Source of the DNA: RUG14186 sp964644555
Lineage (GTDB): Bacteria; Bacillota; Clostridia; Eubacteriales; Anaerofustaceae
Direction of reading: 5' to 3'
Length of the DNA stretch: 14,780 nucleotides
Assembly (NCBI GenBank): GCA_964644555.1
Contig: CAZXWI010000035.1
Span: 1-14,780, forward strand
The notes beneath the pieces were generated by a model. That model was given only the letters and a program-made list of their open reading frames with translations, was not told the DNA's origin and did no database searches. Both the position numbers and the translations under genes were made by a program. Below are positions 8,801-14,216 of the stretch, one piece after another (positions within the stretch are counted from its first letter, which is position 1; the number at the start of each line of letters is the position of its first letter).

Positions 8801-8989
8801 TTATTATGTATTCCAATAAATGCGATATTGCATAAACTTACCGGAATCAGTACGCTTAGCGCCAAACTGCCTTTGGGAGTGGGAGTATCTTTAATAATAA
8901 TAAGCACACTTCTTACCTTGATATCTGGAATTATTCCGTCAAGGAGCGCAGCAAAGAAAGACCCGGTTGTGGCTCTCAGAACAGAATAA
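5828..8989 (+). CDS. MacB/FtsX-type ABC transporter, ATPase-permease fusion with large extracellular domain
   Basis: 1053 aa. Residues 1-225 are a LolD/MacB-class ATPase: Walker A GQSGCGKTT (38-46), signature MSGGQMQR (142-149), Walker B IILADE (162-167), H-loop His198. A charged linker follows, then a first membrane helix (about 268-290, GSIGIIGIALIY). Next comes a long, mostly polar domain of roughly 620 residues outside the membrane, and three more helices near 918-945, 970-1000 and 1015-1040 with the FtsX motif RTKEIGILRAIGAS. This ATPase-TM1-ectodomain-TM2-4 order is that of MacB, a mechanotransmission transporter family that handles peptides, lipoproteins or antibiotics without a classical substrate pore. 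The ectodomain is much larger than in MacB, Met/Ser/Asn rich, and I recognise no known fold. No adjacent two-component system or membrane-fusion partner is present, so the substrate is unknown. Transcription is from its own extended -10 promoter and ends at a strong terminator. Confidence 0.92.
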   Translation: MLELKKITKVYTTAGEEVHALKGIDLQFRESEFVAILGQSGCGKTTMLNILGGLDQYTSGDLVINGKSTKNFKDRDWDSYRNHSVGFVFQSYNLIPHQTVLQNVELALSLSGVSKAKRKAKATEALKAVGLENQLNKKPSEMSGGQMQRVAIARAIVNDPDIILADEPTGALDTQTSIQVMEILKEISKDRLVVMVTHNPELAEKYATRTVKMLDGQITEDSSPLSTSEIALAKKAEVQKRGENEKKPTLSLATSFSLSLKNLFTKKGRTILTSFAGSIGIIGIALIYAVSNGMSSYIDSIQQDALTSYPLTIMSDTADMTSLLAAFGSNVENVMEQPDGTVVEAQMMSSVFAQMGSNNLKEFKLYLEDNYDKVDDCIATIKYGYNITPLIYTTDVAGNQLQVNPSTMFSSIAMASYMNTGVFSEMLQNDELMQESYDLVQGRWPKAYNELLFVLPDEHGITDFMAYSLGMLDKRDLEDMMQKVMDAEQVVLGEPHTWTYDDLMNLKFRLVHSSDLYKYNSEYDVWEDMSTDKDYVNDLALNGEELKIVGIVIPKSSTSALSVGVAYTPQLKNHIIEYASTSEIVKQQLADEKTDVFSKKSFDELDEKSSDSLNFNDMISIDTDLLSQAFGMNITEEYLNQVMSPYMSGISSSISVDTSQAETQVKNIFSLLCDDMLTSYIEEHTDNSSNCTLSSADIATYAKNYLSSSRAYNIYSPLIATYSVPKDSITQTYEALLTPLMNMFLTGTDLTIPKENAEIKAQAIKAAYVSDATIQATLSGIGAKFAEVRMQVAIMSQVGEMMQKVIGSLSSAFNVDSNKIAQAFKFNMSEDDLTRLMSAYSSNTTNSYDSNLRKLGYSDLNKPSSISIYFNNFENKDKFMDFLDDYNAQMEDSGKDDNVISYTDTTAILMSSVKTIVNSVSYVLIAFVSISLIVSSIMIGVITLISVQERTKEIGILRAIGASKRNVSNMFNAETMIIGFSSGLLGILTTYLLCIPINAILHKLTGISTLSAKLPLGVGVSLIIISTLLTLISGIIPSRSAAKKDPVVALRTE

Positions 8990-9023
8990 AAATCACATAA
9001 TTATACGAAAGATTATTTAATTT

Positions 9024-9052
9024 AAGCGGCTCAACAGAGCCGCTTTTAATTT
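9024..9052. terminator. Terminator after the ABC transporter gene
   Basis: AAGCGGCTC (9024-9032) and GAGCCGCTT (9037-9045) form a perfect 9-bp stem around AACA, followed by TTAATTTATT. It also sits at the far end of the minus-strand pseudogene and could serve both directions. Confidence 0.88.
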
Positions 9053-9055
9053 ATT

Positions 9056-9437
9056 CTAAATATCAAGGTACAAACGCCCCCGATGTCTTTTCAAAGCGTT
9101 AATGGATTTAACGGCCATCTTAGCAAACTGCGTTTCCCCTACTTTCATAGTTATCGGTATAAATTGCAATCTTCAAATCTTCGTATGTTTTTATCAATTT
9201 GTTTTCTTGCTCAAAAGCACTTTTTGCTATCATAATTATCATGCAAACTTTGTATTTCAGCCTCCAATTGCACAACATACGGCCGATAATATTCCGAACC
9301 TTTGCGATTTTTGAAAGCGAATCATTTGTTTCTTTGGAAATTGCATTTACTCCTTTCATTGATTTTTGTATTTCGAGCAATGTTTTATTTAATTACTCCA
9401 ATTTTTTCAATTCAATTTCGTTTATTATTTCATTCAT
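9056..9437 (-). pseudogene. Decayed small gene, unknown function
   Basis: On the minus strand a clear ribosome binding site (AAAGGAG, 9450-9444) precedes ATG at 9437. The frame reads MNEIINEIELKKLE and meets TAA at 9395-9393, but coding-like sequence continues in the same frame (LLEIQKSMKGVNAISKETND). Plausible helical protein then appears in a second frame (YVVQLEAEIQSLHDNYDSKK), returns to the first (SAFEQENKLIKTYEDLKIAI), and a third frame gives a basic tail (AVKSINALKRHRGRLYLDI) ending at TAG 9058-9056. One in-frame stop plus apparent frameshifts suggest a dead gene for a small coiled-coil protein. I do not recognise the family. A functional 14-residue peptide or a stop-bypassing gene is possible but less likely. 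Confidence 0.5.
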
Positions 9438-9892
9438 ATTTTTCTCCTTTATTTTGTTGTATAATGATTTTAGTTTTTTATTTTGAGGTACTCATGAGTG
9501 ATTTGGTCAAGAATACAGTTCAGAAGTTATAAAACTCTAATTTAAATATGCACGTGTATGCTATTTACATACATTATACTTTCGCCCACGAAATATTCAT
9601 ATTGTGGGAATAGACTTCCCCATTCCCGCATATGCCTACGACTCATCGCTTATATTGGGGTGTCTTTTTTTGAACTCATGATTAAAGGCTATCACATAAG
9701 CTTCGAATTTTTGGAGTTATTTACCTATTTGTTTTTTACCTGCTTTCGAATGTTTTTAAATTTATCAGCTCGCTACTGCCTTTAAATTTGAAGTGGCTTA
9801 TTATCAAATGTCGAAAAATGTTTTAATAAAGCAAAACTCGGATTTATTTTTACAAAAAATAAAAATCGGCAGTAAACTGACTTCGTTTGATG
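9438..9892. other. Gap without an intact gene
   Basis: About 450 bases with no credible complete ORF. The plus-strand open frame at 9558-9785 has hydrophobic, Phe/Cys-rich composition, no ribosome binding site and no family resemblance. The segment holds the structured element at 9585-9671 and, on the minus strand between about 9600 and 9790, coding-like but stop-interrupted pieces (for example QKFEAYVIAFNHEFKKRHPN). The remainder is AT-rich with no other signal seen. Confidence 0.6.
9585..9671 (+). other. Structured element with mutually exclusive hairpins and a poly-T end
   Basis: Three overlapping pairings are visible on the plus strand. The first is CCCAC (9585-9589) with GTGGG (9604-9608). 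The second is a long bulged stem, CATAT plus GTGGGAAT (9598-9611) with ATTCCCGC plus ATATG (9622-9634). The third is GAC..CCCCA (9613-9622) with TGGGG.GTC (9656-9664), ending in seven T. The local base composition is more GC-rich than the surroundings. It may be a small RNA, a stand-alone attenuator, a repeat remnant or part of a dead gene. No promoter with a good -35 was found. Confidence 0.35.
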
Positions 9893-9898
9893 TATAAT
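9893..9898 (+). promoter_or_regulatory. ridA: Possible -10 element for ridA
   Basis: A perfect TATAAT lies 24 bp before the ridA start, but no convincing -35 hexamer was found at 16-18 bp. The ribosome binding site AAAGGAG (9909-9915) is strong, 7 bp before the ATG. Confidence 0.4.
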
Positions 9899-9922
9899 AA
9901 TAAAAAATAAAGGAGAAACAAA

Positions 9923-10303
9923 ATGAAAAATAAAATAGAAACAACCTCAGCCCCTGCCGCAATAGGCCCGTATTCACAGGGTGTATGTGTATCGGATATG
10001 ATTTTTGTATCGGGTCAGCTTCCCGTAGACCCCAGTACAGGCGAAATGCCACAAACAATAGAAGAACAAACAAAACAATCATTGACAAATCTGGAAAATA
10101 TTCTTACCGCAGCAGGTTCATCTCTTGATATGGTCTGCAAAACCACGGTATTTCTTAACGATATGAACGACTTCGCAAAGATGAATGCAGTTTATGAACA
10201 AGTTTTCGCAAATACCATCTTTCCTGCACGCTCCGCTGTAGAGGTAAGCAGACTTCCCAAAGATGCTTTGGTTGAAATCGAAGCTATCGCCTACAAAAAA
10301 TAA
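9923..10303 (+). CDS. ridA: RidA family reactive enamine/imine deaminase
   Basis: Cytosolic trimeric enzyme that hydrolyses reactive 2-aminoacrylate and similar enamine/imine intermediates released by PLP enzymes such as serine/threonine dehydratase, protecting other PLP enzymes. The 126-aa length is standard. The family motifs are in order: APAAIGPYSQG (11-21), FVSGQLPVDPSTGEM, KTTVFLNDMNDF, and PARSAVEVSRLPKDALVEIEAIA. The catalytic-site Arg103 in PARSAVEV and Glu118/Glu120 in the VEIEAIA strand match active RidA members and not the inactive subfamilies lacking the Arg. It is a single gene ending at a bidirectional terminator, and no PLP-enzyme gene is nearby. Confidence 0.95.
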   Translation: MKNKIETTSAPAAIGPYSQGVCVSDMIFVSGQLPVDPSTGEMPQTIEEQTKQSLTNLENILTAAGSSLDMVCKTTVFLNDMNDFAKMNAVYEQVFANTIFPARSAVEVSRLPKDALVEIEAIAYKK

Positions 10304-10309
10304 TTTAAA

Positions 10310-10344
10310 AAAATCCGAGCCGATTCATCAAAAGCTCGGATTTT
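10310..10344. terminator. Bidirectional terminator between ridA and the acetyltransferase gene
   Basis: AAAATCCGAGC (10310-10320) and GCTCGGATTTT (10334-10344) form an 11-bp perfect stem with a 13-nt loop and T-runs on both strands. It stands between convergent genes, 3 bp from the acetyltransferase stop codon. Confidence 0.9.
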
Positions 10345-10347
10345 ATT

Positions 10348-10812
10348 TTACTCTTCTTTGCAGCAGCAGCCGTTCTTTTCTTCGAAAGACTCCTCGCTTA
10401 TTACTATTGGTGTAACAGTTCCTTTATAAAAGGGCTTTTTCTCCCCTGCTATTTCAGCGCCCAGCCTTTGCATTATCCTTATTGTTTCATCTCTCGCTTC
10501 AAGATACACTTCATCCACACCCGATGAAAACACATTAGCCAAAACAAATTTTGCAAAGCCCGTTCCCAAATGCTGATTGCGGTATTGCTTTTTTACGGCA
10601 AATCTTCCCATGTGTATTTTTTCAGCCTCTTTCCATAAACACAAAGAGCCGATAACCTCGCCTTTATCGGATAAGCACCACCACTCGGGTTTATTTTTTT
10701 CATTAACAGGTATTAAATCTTCGGGAATATCTTGTTCATTTGAAAAAACTTCCGTGCAAAGATTTAACAGGTCCTTGATCTCATCTTCTGTTGCTTTCTT
10801 TATTGTAATCAT
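10348..10812 (-). CDS. GNAT family N-acetyltransferase with Cys-triplet tail
   Basis: Predicted acetyl-CoA-dependent acetyltransferase of 154 aa, cytoplasmic, substrate unknown. The GNAT core is visible: a beta-strand GEVIGSLCLW (51-60), then motif A with HMGRFAVKKQYRNQHLGTGF (67-86), whose Q-x-x-x-x-x-x-G-T-G loop binds the acetyl-CoA pyrophosphate. A second part (VDEVYLEARDETIRIMQRLG, 99-118) matches the helix and strand after motif A, and FY at 128-129 matches the usual late FY motif. The tail (139-154) is acidic with three consecutive Cys (149-151). The start at 10812 is chosen because GCGGAG lies 7-8 nt upstream; a longer reading from the TTG at 10827 would start inside that ribosome binding site. 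Convergent with ridA. Confidence 0.85.
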   Translation of the reverse strand: MITIKKATEDEIKDLLNLCTEVFSNEQDIPEDLIPVNEKNKPEWWCLSDKGEVIGSLCLWKEAEKIHMGRFAVKKQYRNQHLGTGFAKFVLANVFSSGVDEVYLEARDETIRIMQRLGAEIAGEKKPFYKGTVTPIVISEESFEEKNGCCCKEE

Positions 10813-10842
10813 ATTATCACTCCGCAAATTTGATTTTATTAT

Positions 10843-10860
10843 ATAGATTAATCTATTATA
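10843..10860 (-). promoter_or_regulatory. Acetyltransferase promoter with overlapping palindrome
   Basis: On the minus strand an extended -10 (TGGTATAAT; TATAAT at 10860-10855) precedes the gene, with no good -35. A perfect 14-bp palindrome, ATAGATTAATCTAT (10843-10856), starts within the -10 and covers the predicted transcription start, a position suited to a repressor operator. Confidence 0.45.
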
Positions 10861-10868
10861 CCATTCGG

Positions 10869-11003
10869 CTAAACAAACTCATTATAGTCCTGCAAAGAGA
10901 CTTGTATCAATAATAAAATAAACTTTTTATCATTATTCGTATTGTAATGTAGAGCCATTTCGCAAATACTTTTGTAAATTTCGGCAGTTTTCTCATACAG
11001 GAA
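10869..11003 (-). pseudogene. Possible C-terminal gene fragment
   Basis: After a TAG at 11006-11004 a 44-codon open stretch on the minus strand reads like a natural helical protein end (EKTAEIYKSICEMALHYNTN ... QVSLQDYNEFV) and ends at TAG 10871-10869. It has no start codon with a ribosome binding site near its beginning, and the upstream DNA has stops in this frame. It may be the remnant of a deleted gene. A shorter overlapping ATG frame (MRKLPKFTKVFAKW) also lacks a ribosome binding site. The family was not recognised. Confidence 0.3.
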
Positions 11004-11006
11004 CTA

Positions 11007-11222
11007 GCTCAATCTTGATTTTTTTATTTCTTTATGATTTTTATGTATCTATATTCGTTCTTTTTTCTCATCGGTTATTCATAGATTATTACATTATCCA
11101 TGAAATCACTCTTGTTTTAGTGAGGCTTTTCGCATTATTTTGCACATTGGTTGTTAAACATTATATATCATATTTCATATTTTTCGCAAAAGTTAACGCA
11201 AAAATTAATTGGGCGTTTTTTG
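11007..11222. other. AT-rich gap, no gene seen
   Basis: Together with the fragment at 10869-11003 this fills the roughly 420-bp space between the acetyltransferase and the ATPase promoter. The plus-strand open frame here encodes only a Phe/Leu/Tyr-rich string with no ribosome binding site. A weak hairpin, AACGC (11195-11199) with GCGTT (11213-11217) followed by T, is the only other structure noticed. Confidence 0.6.
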
Positions 11223-11233
11223 CAATTTACAAA

Positions 11234-11262
11234 TTGACATCTACATAATTATATGATAGAAT
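11234..11262 (+). promoter_or_regulatory. Promoter of the P-type ATPase transcript
   Basis: Consensus -35 TTGACA (11234-11239), 17-bp spacer, -10 TAGAAT (11257-11262). The predicted transcription start, about 11269, is immediately before the riboswitch aptamer. An inverted repeat, CAATTT-AC-AAATTG (11223-11236), overlaps the -35. Confidence 0.85.
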
Positions 11263-11270
11263 AATAGCAC

Positions 11271-11398
11271 TTTGAGGGAGTAGTTAGCATGAAAATGCGG
11301 CAAGTCAACATCATGACTGATAGCAGTCTGGCTTGTCTTAAAAGACGAGACTCATTTACGGCATATTATTTTGCTGTATATGTGTTTCGTCTTTTTTT
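11271..11398 (+). promoter_or_regulatory. yybP-ykoY manganese riboswitch with terminator expression platform
   Basis: Aptamer at about 11271-11356. It has the conserved GGGAGTAG (11276-11283) and a GCAT-GAAA-ATGC hairpin. A CAAG...CTTG helix brackets TCAACA and the GACT/AGTC hairpin, and the conserved CGAGAC closes it (P1 through TGAG/CTCA). Yybp-ykoY RNAs bind Mn2+ and usually turn expression on. Downstream, AAGACGAGAC (11342-11351) pairs with GTTTCGTCTT (11384-11393), with an inner TACGGCA/TGCTGTA stem, then a T-run to 11398: a very stable terminator. Its 5' arm includes the aptamer's 3' CGAGAC strand, so Mn2+ binding that stabilises P1 should prevent termination and allow ATPase synthesis. 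Assignment is by motif recognition; no covariance search was run. Confidence 0.88.
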
Positions 11399-11417
11399 AA
11401 CAAATGAAAGGAGAATT

Positions 11418-14138
11418 ATGAAATACTATTTACACTCCGATGAAGAAGTTTTAAAAGAAGTAAAAAGCACCCCCGATGGGCTTACTTCCGAAGAAGTGGC
11501 AAAAAGACTTGCCGCAAACGGAAAAAACAAACTTAAAGAACCTGAAAAGGAAAGTTTGGCAAAAAAATTCTTTAATTCACTTGCAGACCCGATGATCATT
11601 ATGCTTTTGGTTGCAGCGCTGATTCAGGCAATCGTTACCGTTGCCGAAACAGCAAGCTCAGGACATAAAGCAAGTTTCGGTGATTTTGCCGATGTTGTGG
11701 TAATATTGATCGTTGTAATCATCAATACCATAATGAGCCTCGTTCAGGAAAGCAAAGCAGAAGCCGCCATGGAAGCCTTAATGCAAATGACTGCGGCTAC
11801 AAGCAAAGTTTTGCGAGACGGCAAACTCGTCAGCGTAAAGAGCGAAGATATGGTAGTAGGCGATGTTGTCGTATTGGAAGCAGGCGATGCAGTTCCTGCG
11901 GATTGCCGAATTTTGGAATCTTACAGCATGAAAGTCGAAGAGGCAGCATTAACGGGTGAATCTGTTCCTGTAAGCAAAATTATCGATGTTCTTATGCTGA
12001 AAGATTTAAGCGAAGATGTAGCTCTCGGTGACAGAAAGAATATGCTCTACAGCGGTTCGACCATAGTTTACGGCAGAGGCCGTGCGGTCGTTGTCGGAAC
12101 CGGCATGGATACCGAAATGGGTAAAATTGCAGATGCGCTAAACCAAGCAGAAAAAGAACAGACTCCTCTGCAAAAGAAAATGACCGAACTTTCGCATTTC
12201 CTTACAAAGCTCGTTATAGGCATATGCGTTTTGGTGTTCGTAGTCGGACTCGTTGAAACATTTATCATAAGCGATGAACCATTCTCATGGGGTCTTTTGG
12301 CATCATCCTCATTGAACACTTTCATTGCGGCAATCGCACTCGCCGTTGCGGCGATACCGGAAGGACTTCCCGCCGTTGTAACGATTATACTTTCTATCGG
12401 CGTAACATCAATGAGCAAACGACAGGCTCTTATCAGAAAGCTCACCGCCGTTGAAACCCTCGGTTGTACGCAGATAATCTGTTCCGATAAAACAGGTACT
12501 CTTACCCAGAACAAGATGACCGTTGTTGACCACTACGGTGATAACGAAAAGCTCCTTGCACAAGCAATGGCTCTGTGTAGCGATGCACAGCTTGACGAAG
12601 AGTTTAAAGCAGTAGGCGAACCTACCGAAGCAGCTTTGGTAAATTACGCTTATTCGCTTGAACTTAACAAAAATGAACTTACGATGCAATACCCCAGAGT
12701 CGGTGAAGCTCCCTTCGATTCGGGCAGAAAGATGATGTCTACAGTTCATCAATATAACAACGAAATAATTCAGTACACGAAGGGTGCACCCGACGAAGTA
12801 CTCAAAAAATGTACACACATACTCATAAACGGCGAAACATTGCCTATTACCGAAGAACACAAACAGGCAATCCTCGCCGACAATAAGCGCATGGCAGATA
12901 AGGCACTGCGTGTACTTGCGGCAGCTATGAAATCTCATGGCGAAATTCCATCTGATTACGCACCGGAAAAACTGGAAAACGACCTTACATTCATAGGCCT
13001 TACCGGCATGATAGACCCGGTACGTCCCGAAGTTAAAGCAGCAATCGATGAATGTCGTCTTGCGGGAATCATTCCCATAATGATAACAGGCGACCACAAA
13101 GATACGGCAGTTGCCATAGGTAAAGAACTTTCCATAATCGAAGACGAATCACAAGCTATTATGGGTGCGGAGCTCGATAAATTCTCCGATGAAGAACTTG
13201 TGGAAGAAGTAACTAAGTACTCCGTATATGCTCGTGTTCAGCCCGAACACAAAACGAGAATCGTTAAAGCATGGAAAGCGCGCGGAATGGTTACCGCAAT
13301 GACAGGCGACGGCGTTAACGACGCACCGAGCATTAAGGCCTCCGACATCGGAATCGGCATGGGTATCACAGGCACCGATGTTACAAAAGGCGTTGCCGAC
13401 ATGGTTCTTGCCGATGATAACTTCGCCACAATAGTTAATGCAGTTGAAGAAGGCAGAAAGATTTACGACAATGTTTGTAAAGTTATTCAATTCCAACTTT
13501 CTACGAATATGTCAGAAATTATCATCATGTTCGTTGCATCAATACTCCATTTCAACATCTTGGCACCTGTTCACCTTTTGTGGGTTAACATGGTAACAGA
13601 CTCCTTGCCGGGCTTAGCACTCGGTATGGAAAAAGCCGAGGGAGATGTTATGAGAAGAAAACCCCGTGCCACAACGGACGGCATCTTCTCTCATGGTGCA
13701 GGCTTTGATATGGTATGGCAGGGATTATACCTTTCACTCATTGAACTTTGTGCGTACTTTATCGGTTTTTACATCGAAAACGGCACTCTCGCAGGCTCGA
13801 TATTCACCGAAGTAACATGCATAAACGCTATGGCTATGGCATTCTTGACAGTAAACTTCTCTGAAATGCTCTGTGCTATAAATATGCGTTCCAGAACAGG
13901 CTCCATATTCTCAAAGGATATGCTTAAAAATGTTAACTGGTGGTTAGTCGGTGCATTCTTTGTAACCACAACACTTACATTGATTGCAATCTACTTACCT
14001 GGACTCAGCACTGTATTCGATATCAAACCCGGAACATTCCAGTTAAACGAACTTTTGATTTCGTTCGCACTTGCCCTTTCAACAGTTCCGGCATTCGAAA
14101 TAGGTAAAGCAATACGAAGAAAAACACAGAAAAATTAA
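11418..14138 (+). CDS. P2A-type cation ATPase, probable Mn2+/Ca2+ exporter
   Basis: 906-aa P-type ATPase of the SERCA/PMR1-like class, pumping a divalent cation out of the cytoplasm at the cost of ATP. An N-terminal cation_ATPase_N domain (about 5-75) is followed by the actuator motif TGES (179-182) and TM4 AAIPEGLP with Glu315. Then come the phosphorylation site DKTGTLT (Asp357), the nucleotide-domain KGAPDEVL, MITGDHKDTA, and hinge TGDGVNDAP (629-637). The C-terminal helices carry Asn697/Glu700 (TM5), Asn724/Thr727/Asp728 (TM6) and Glu816 (TM8), equivalent to SERCA Ca2+-site residues. The Mn2+ riboswitch in its leader points to Mn2+ export, as for Lactococcus YoaB. The start is ATG 11418 with AAAGGAG at 11407-11413. 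An in-frame upstream ATG at 11289 would make 949 aa, but those 43 codons lie in the riboswitch and terminator and are not expected to be translated. Confidence 0.95.
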   Translation: MKYYLHSDEEVLKEVKSTPDGLTSEEVAKRLAANGKNKLKEPEKESLAKKFFNSLADPMIIMLLVAALIQAIVTVAETASSGHKASFGDFADVVVILIVVIINTIMSLVQESKAEAAMEALMQMTAATSKVLRDGKLVSVKSEDMVVGDVVVLEAGDAVPADCRILESYSMKVEEAALTGESVPVSKIIDVLMLKDLSEDVALGDRKNMLYSGSTIVYGRGRAVVVGTGMDTEMGKIADALNQAEKEQTPLQKKMTELSHFLTKLVIGICVLVFVVGLVETFIISDEPFSWGLLASSSLNTFIAAIALAVAAIPEGLPAVVTIILSIGVTSMSKRQALIRKLTAVETLGCTQIICSDKTGTLTQNKMTVVDHYGDNEKLLAQAMALCSDAQLDEEFKAVGEPTEAALVNYAYSLELNKNELTMQYPRVGEAPFDSGRKMMSTVHQYNNEIIQYTKGAPDEVLKKCTHILINGETLPITEEHKQAILADNKRMADKALRVLAAAMKSHGEIPSDYAPEKLENDLTFIGLTGMIDPVRPEVKAAIDECRLAGIIPIMITGDHKDTAVAIGKELSIIEDESQAIMGAELDKFSDEELVEEVTKYSVYARVQPEHKTRIVKAWKARGMVTAMTGDGVNDAPSIKASDIGIGMGITGTDVTKGVADMVLADDNFATIVNAVEEGRKIYDNVCKVIQFQLSTNMSEIIIMFVASILHFNILAPVHLLWVNMVTDSLPGLALGMEKAEGDVMRRKPRATTDGIFSHGAGFDMVWQGLYLSLIELCAYFIGFYIENGTLAGSIFTEVTCINAMAMAFLTVNFSEMLCAINMRSRTGSIFSKDMLKNVNWWLVGAFFVTTTLTLIAIYLPGLSTVFDIKPGTFQLNELLISFALALSTVPAFEIGKAIRRKTQKN

Positions 14139-14163
14139 TACTTTGCATAAATAGTTATGCATA

Positions 14164-14202
14164 AAAAAGCAATGAATACATTATCAGTATTCATTGCTTT
14201 TT
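14164..14202. terminator. Bidirectional terminator between the ATPase and nitroreductase genes
   Basis: A perfect 16-bp stem (14164-14179 with 14187-14202) with loop ATTATCA and A/T-tracts on both sides, between two convergent genes. Confidence 0.92.
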
Positions 14203-14216
14203 ATTTAACAAGTCTT

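Noticed and set aside
9102..9532. Phe/Ile/Ser-rich plus-strand open frames
   Set aside because: They are the complement of the minus-strand pseudogene with its ribosome binding site; the hydrophobic composition is the usual antisense artefact of AT-rich coding DNA.
9558..9785. 75-codon plus-strand open frame in the gap
   Set aside because: No ribosome binding site, no recognisable family, and it runs through the inverted repeats of the structured element.
11195..11223. Hairpin resembling a terminator before the ATPase promoter
   Set aside because: Only a 5-bp stem with a large AT loop, no upstream plus-strand gene to terminate, and alternative pairings are equally weak.
11289..11417. N-terminal 43-residue extension of the P-type ATPase
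   Set aside because: It translates the riboswitch aptamer and terminator, is unlike the family N-terminus, and a proper ribosome binding site and ATG occur at 11407-11420.
12408..13097. 229-codon minus-strand open frame inside the ATPase gene
   Set aside because: Antisense shadow of a clearly coding plus-strand gene; Cys/Phe/Val-rich with no family features or ribosome binding site.
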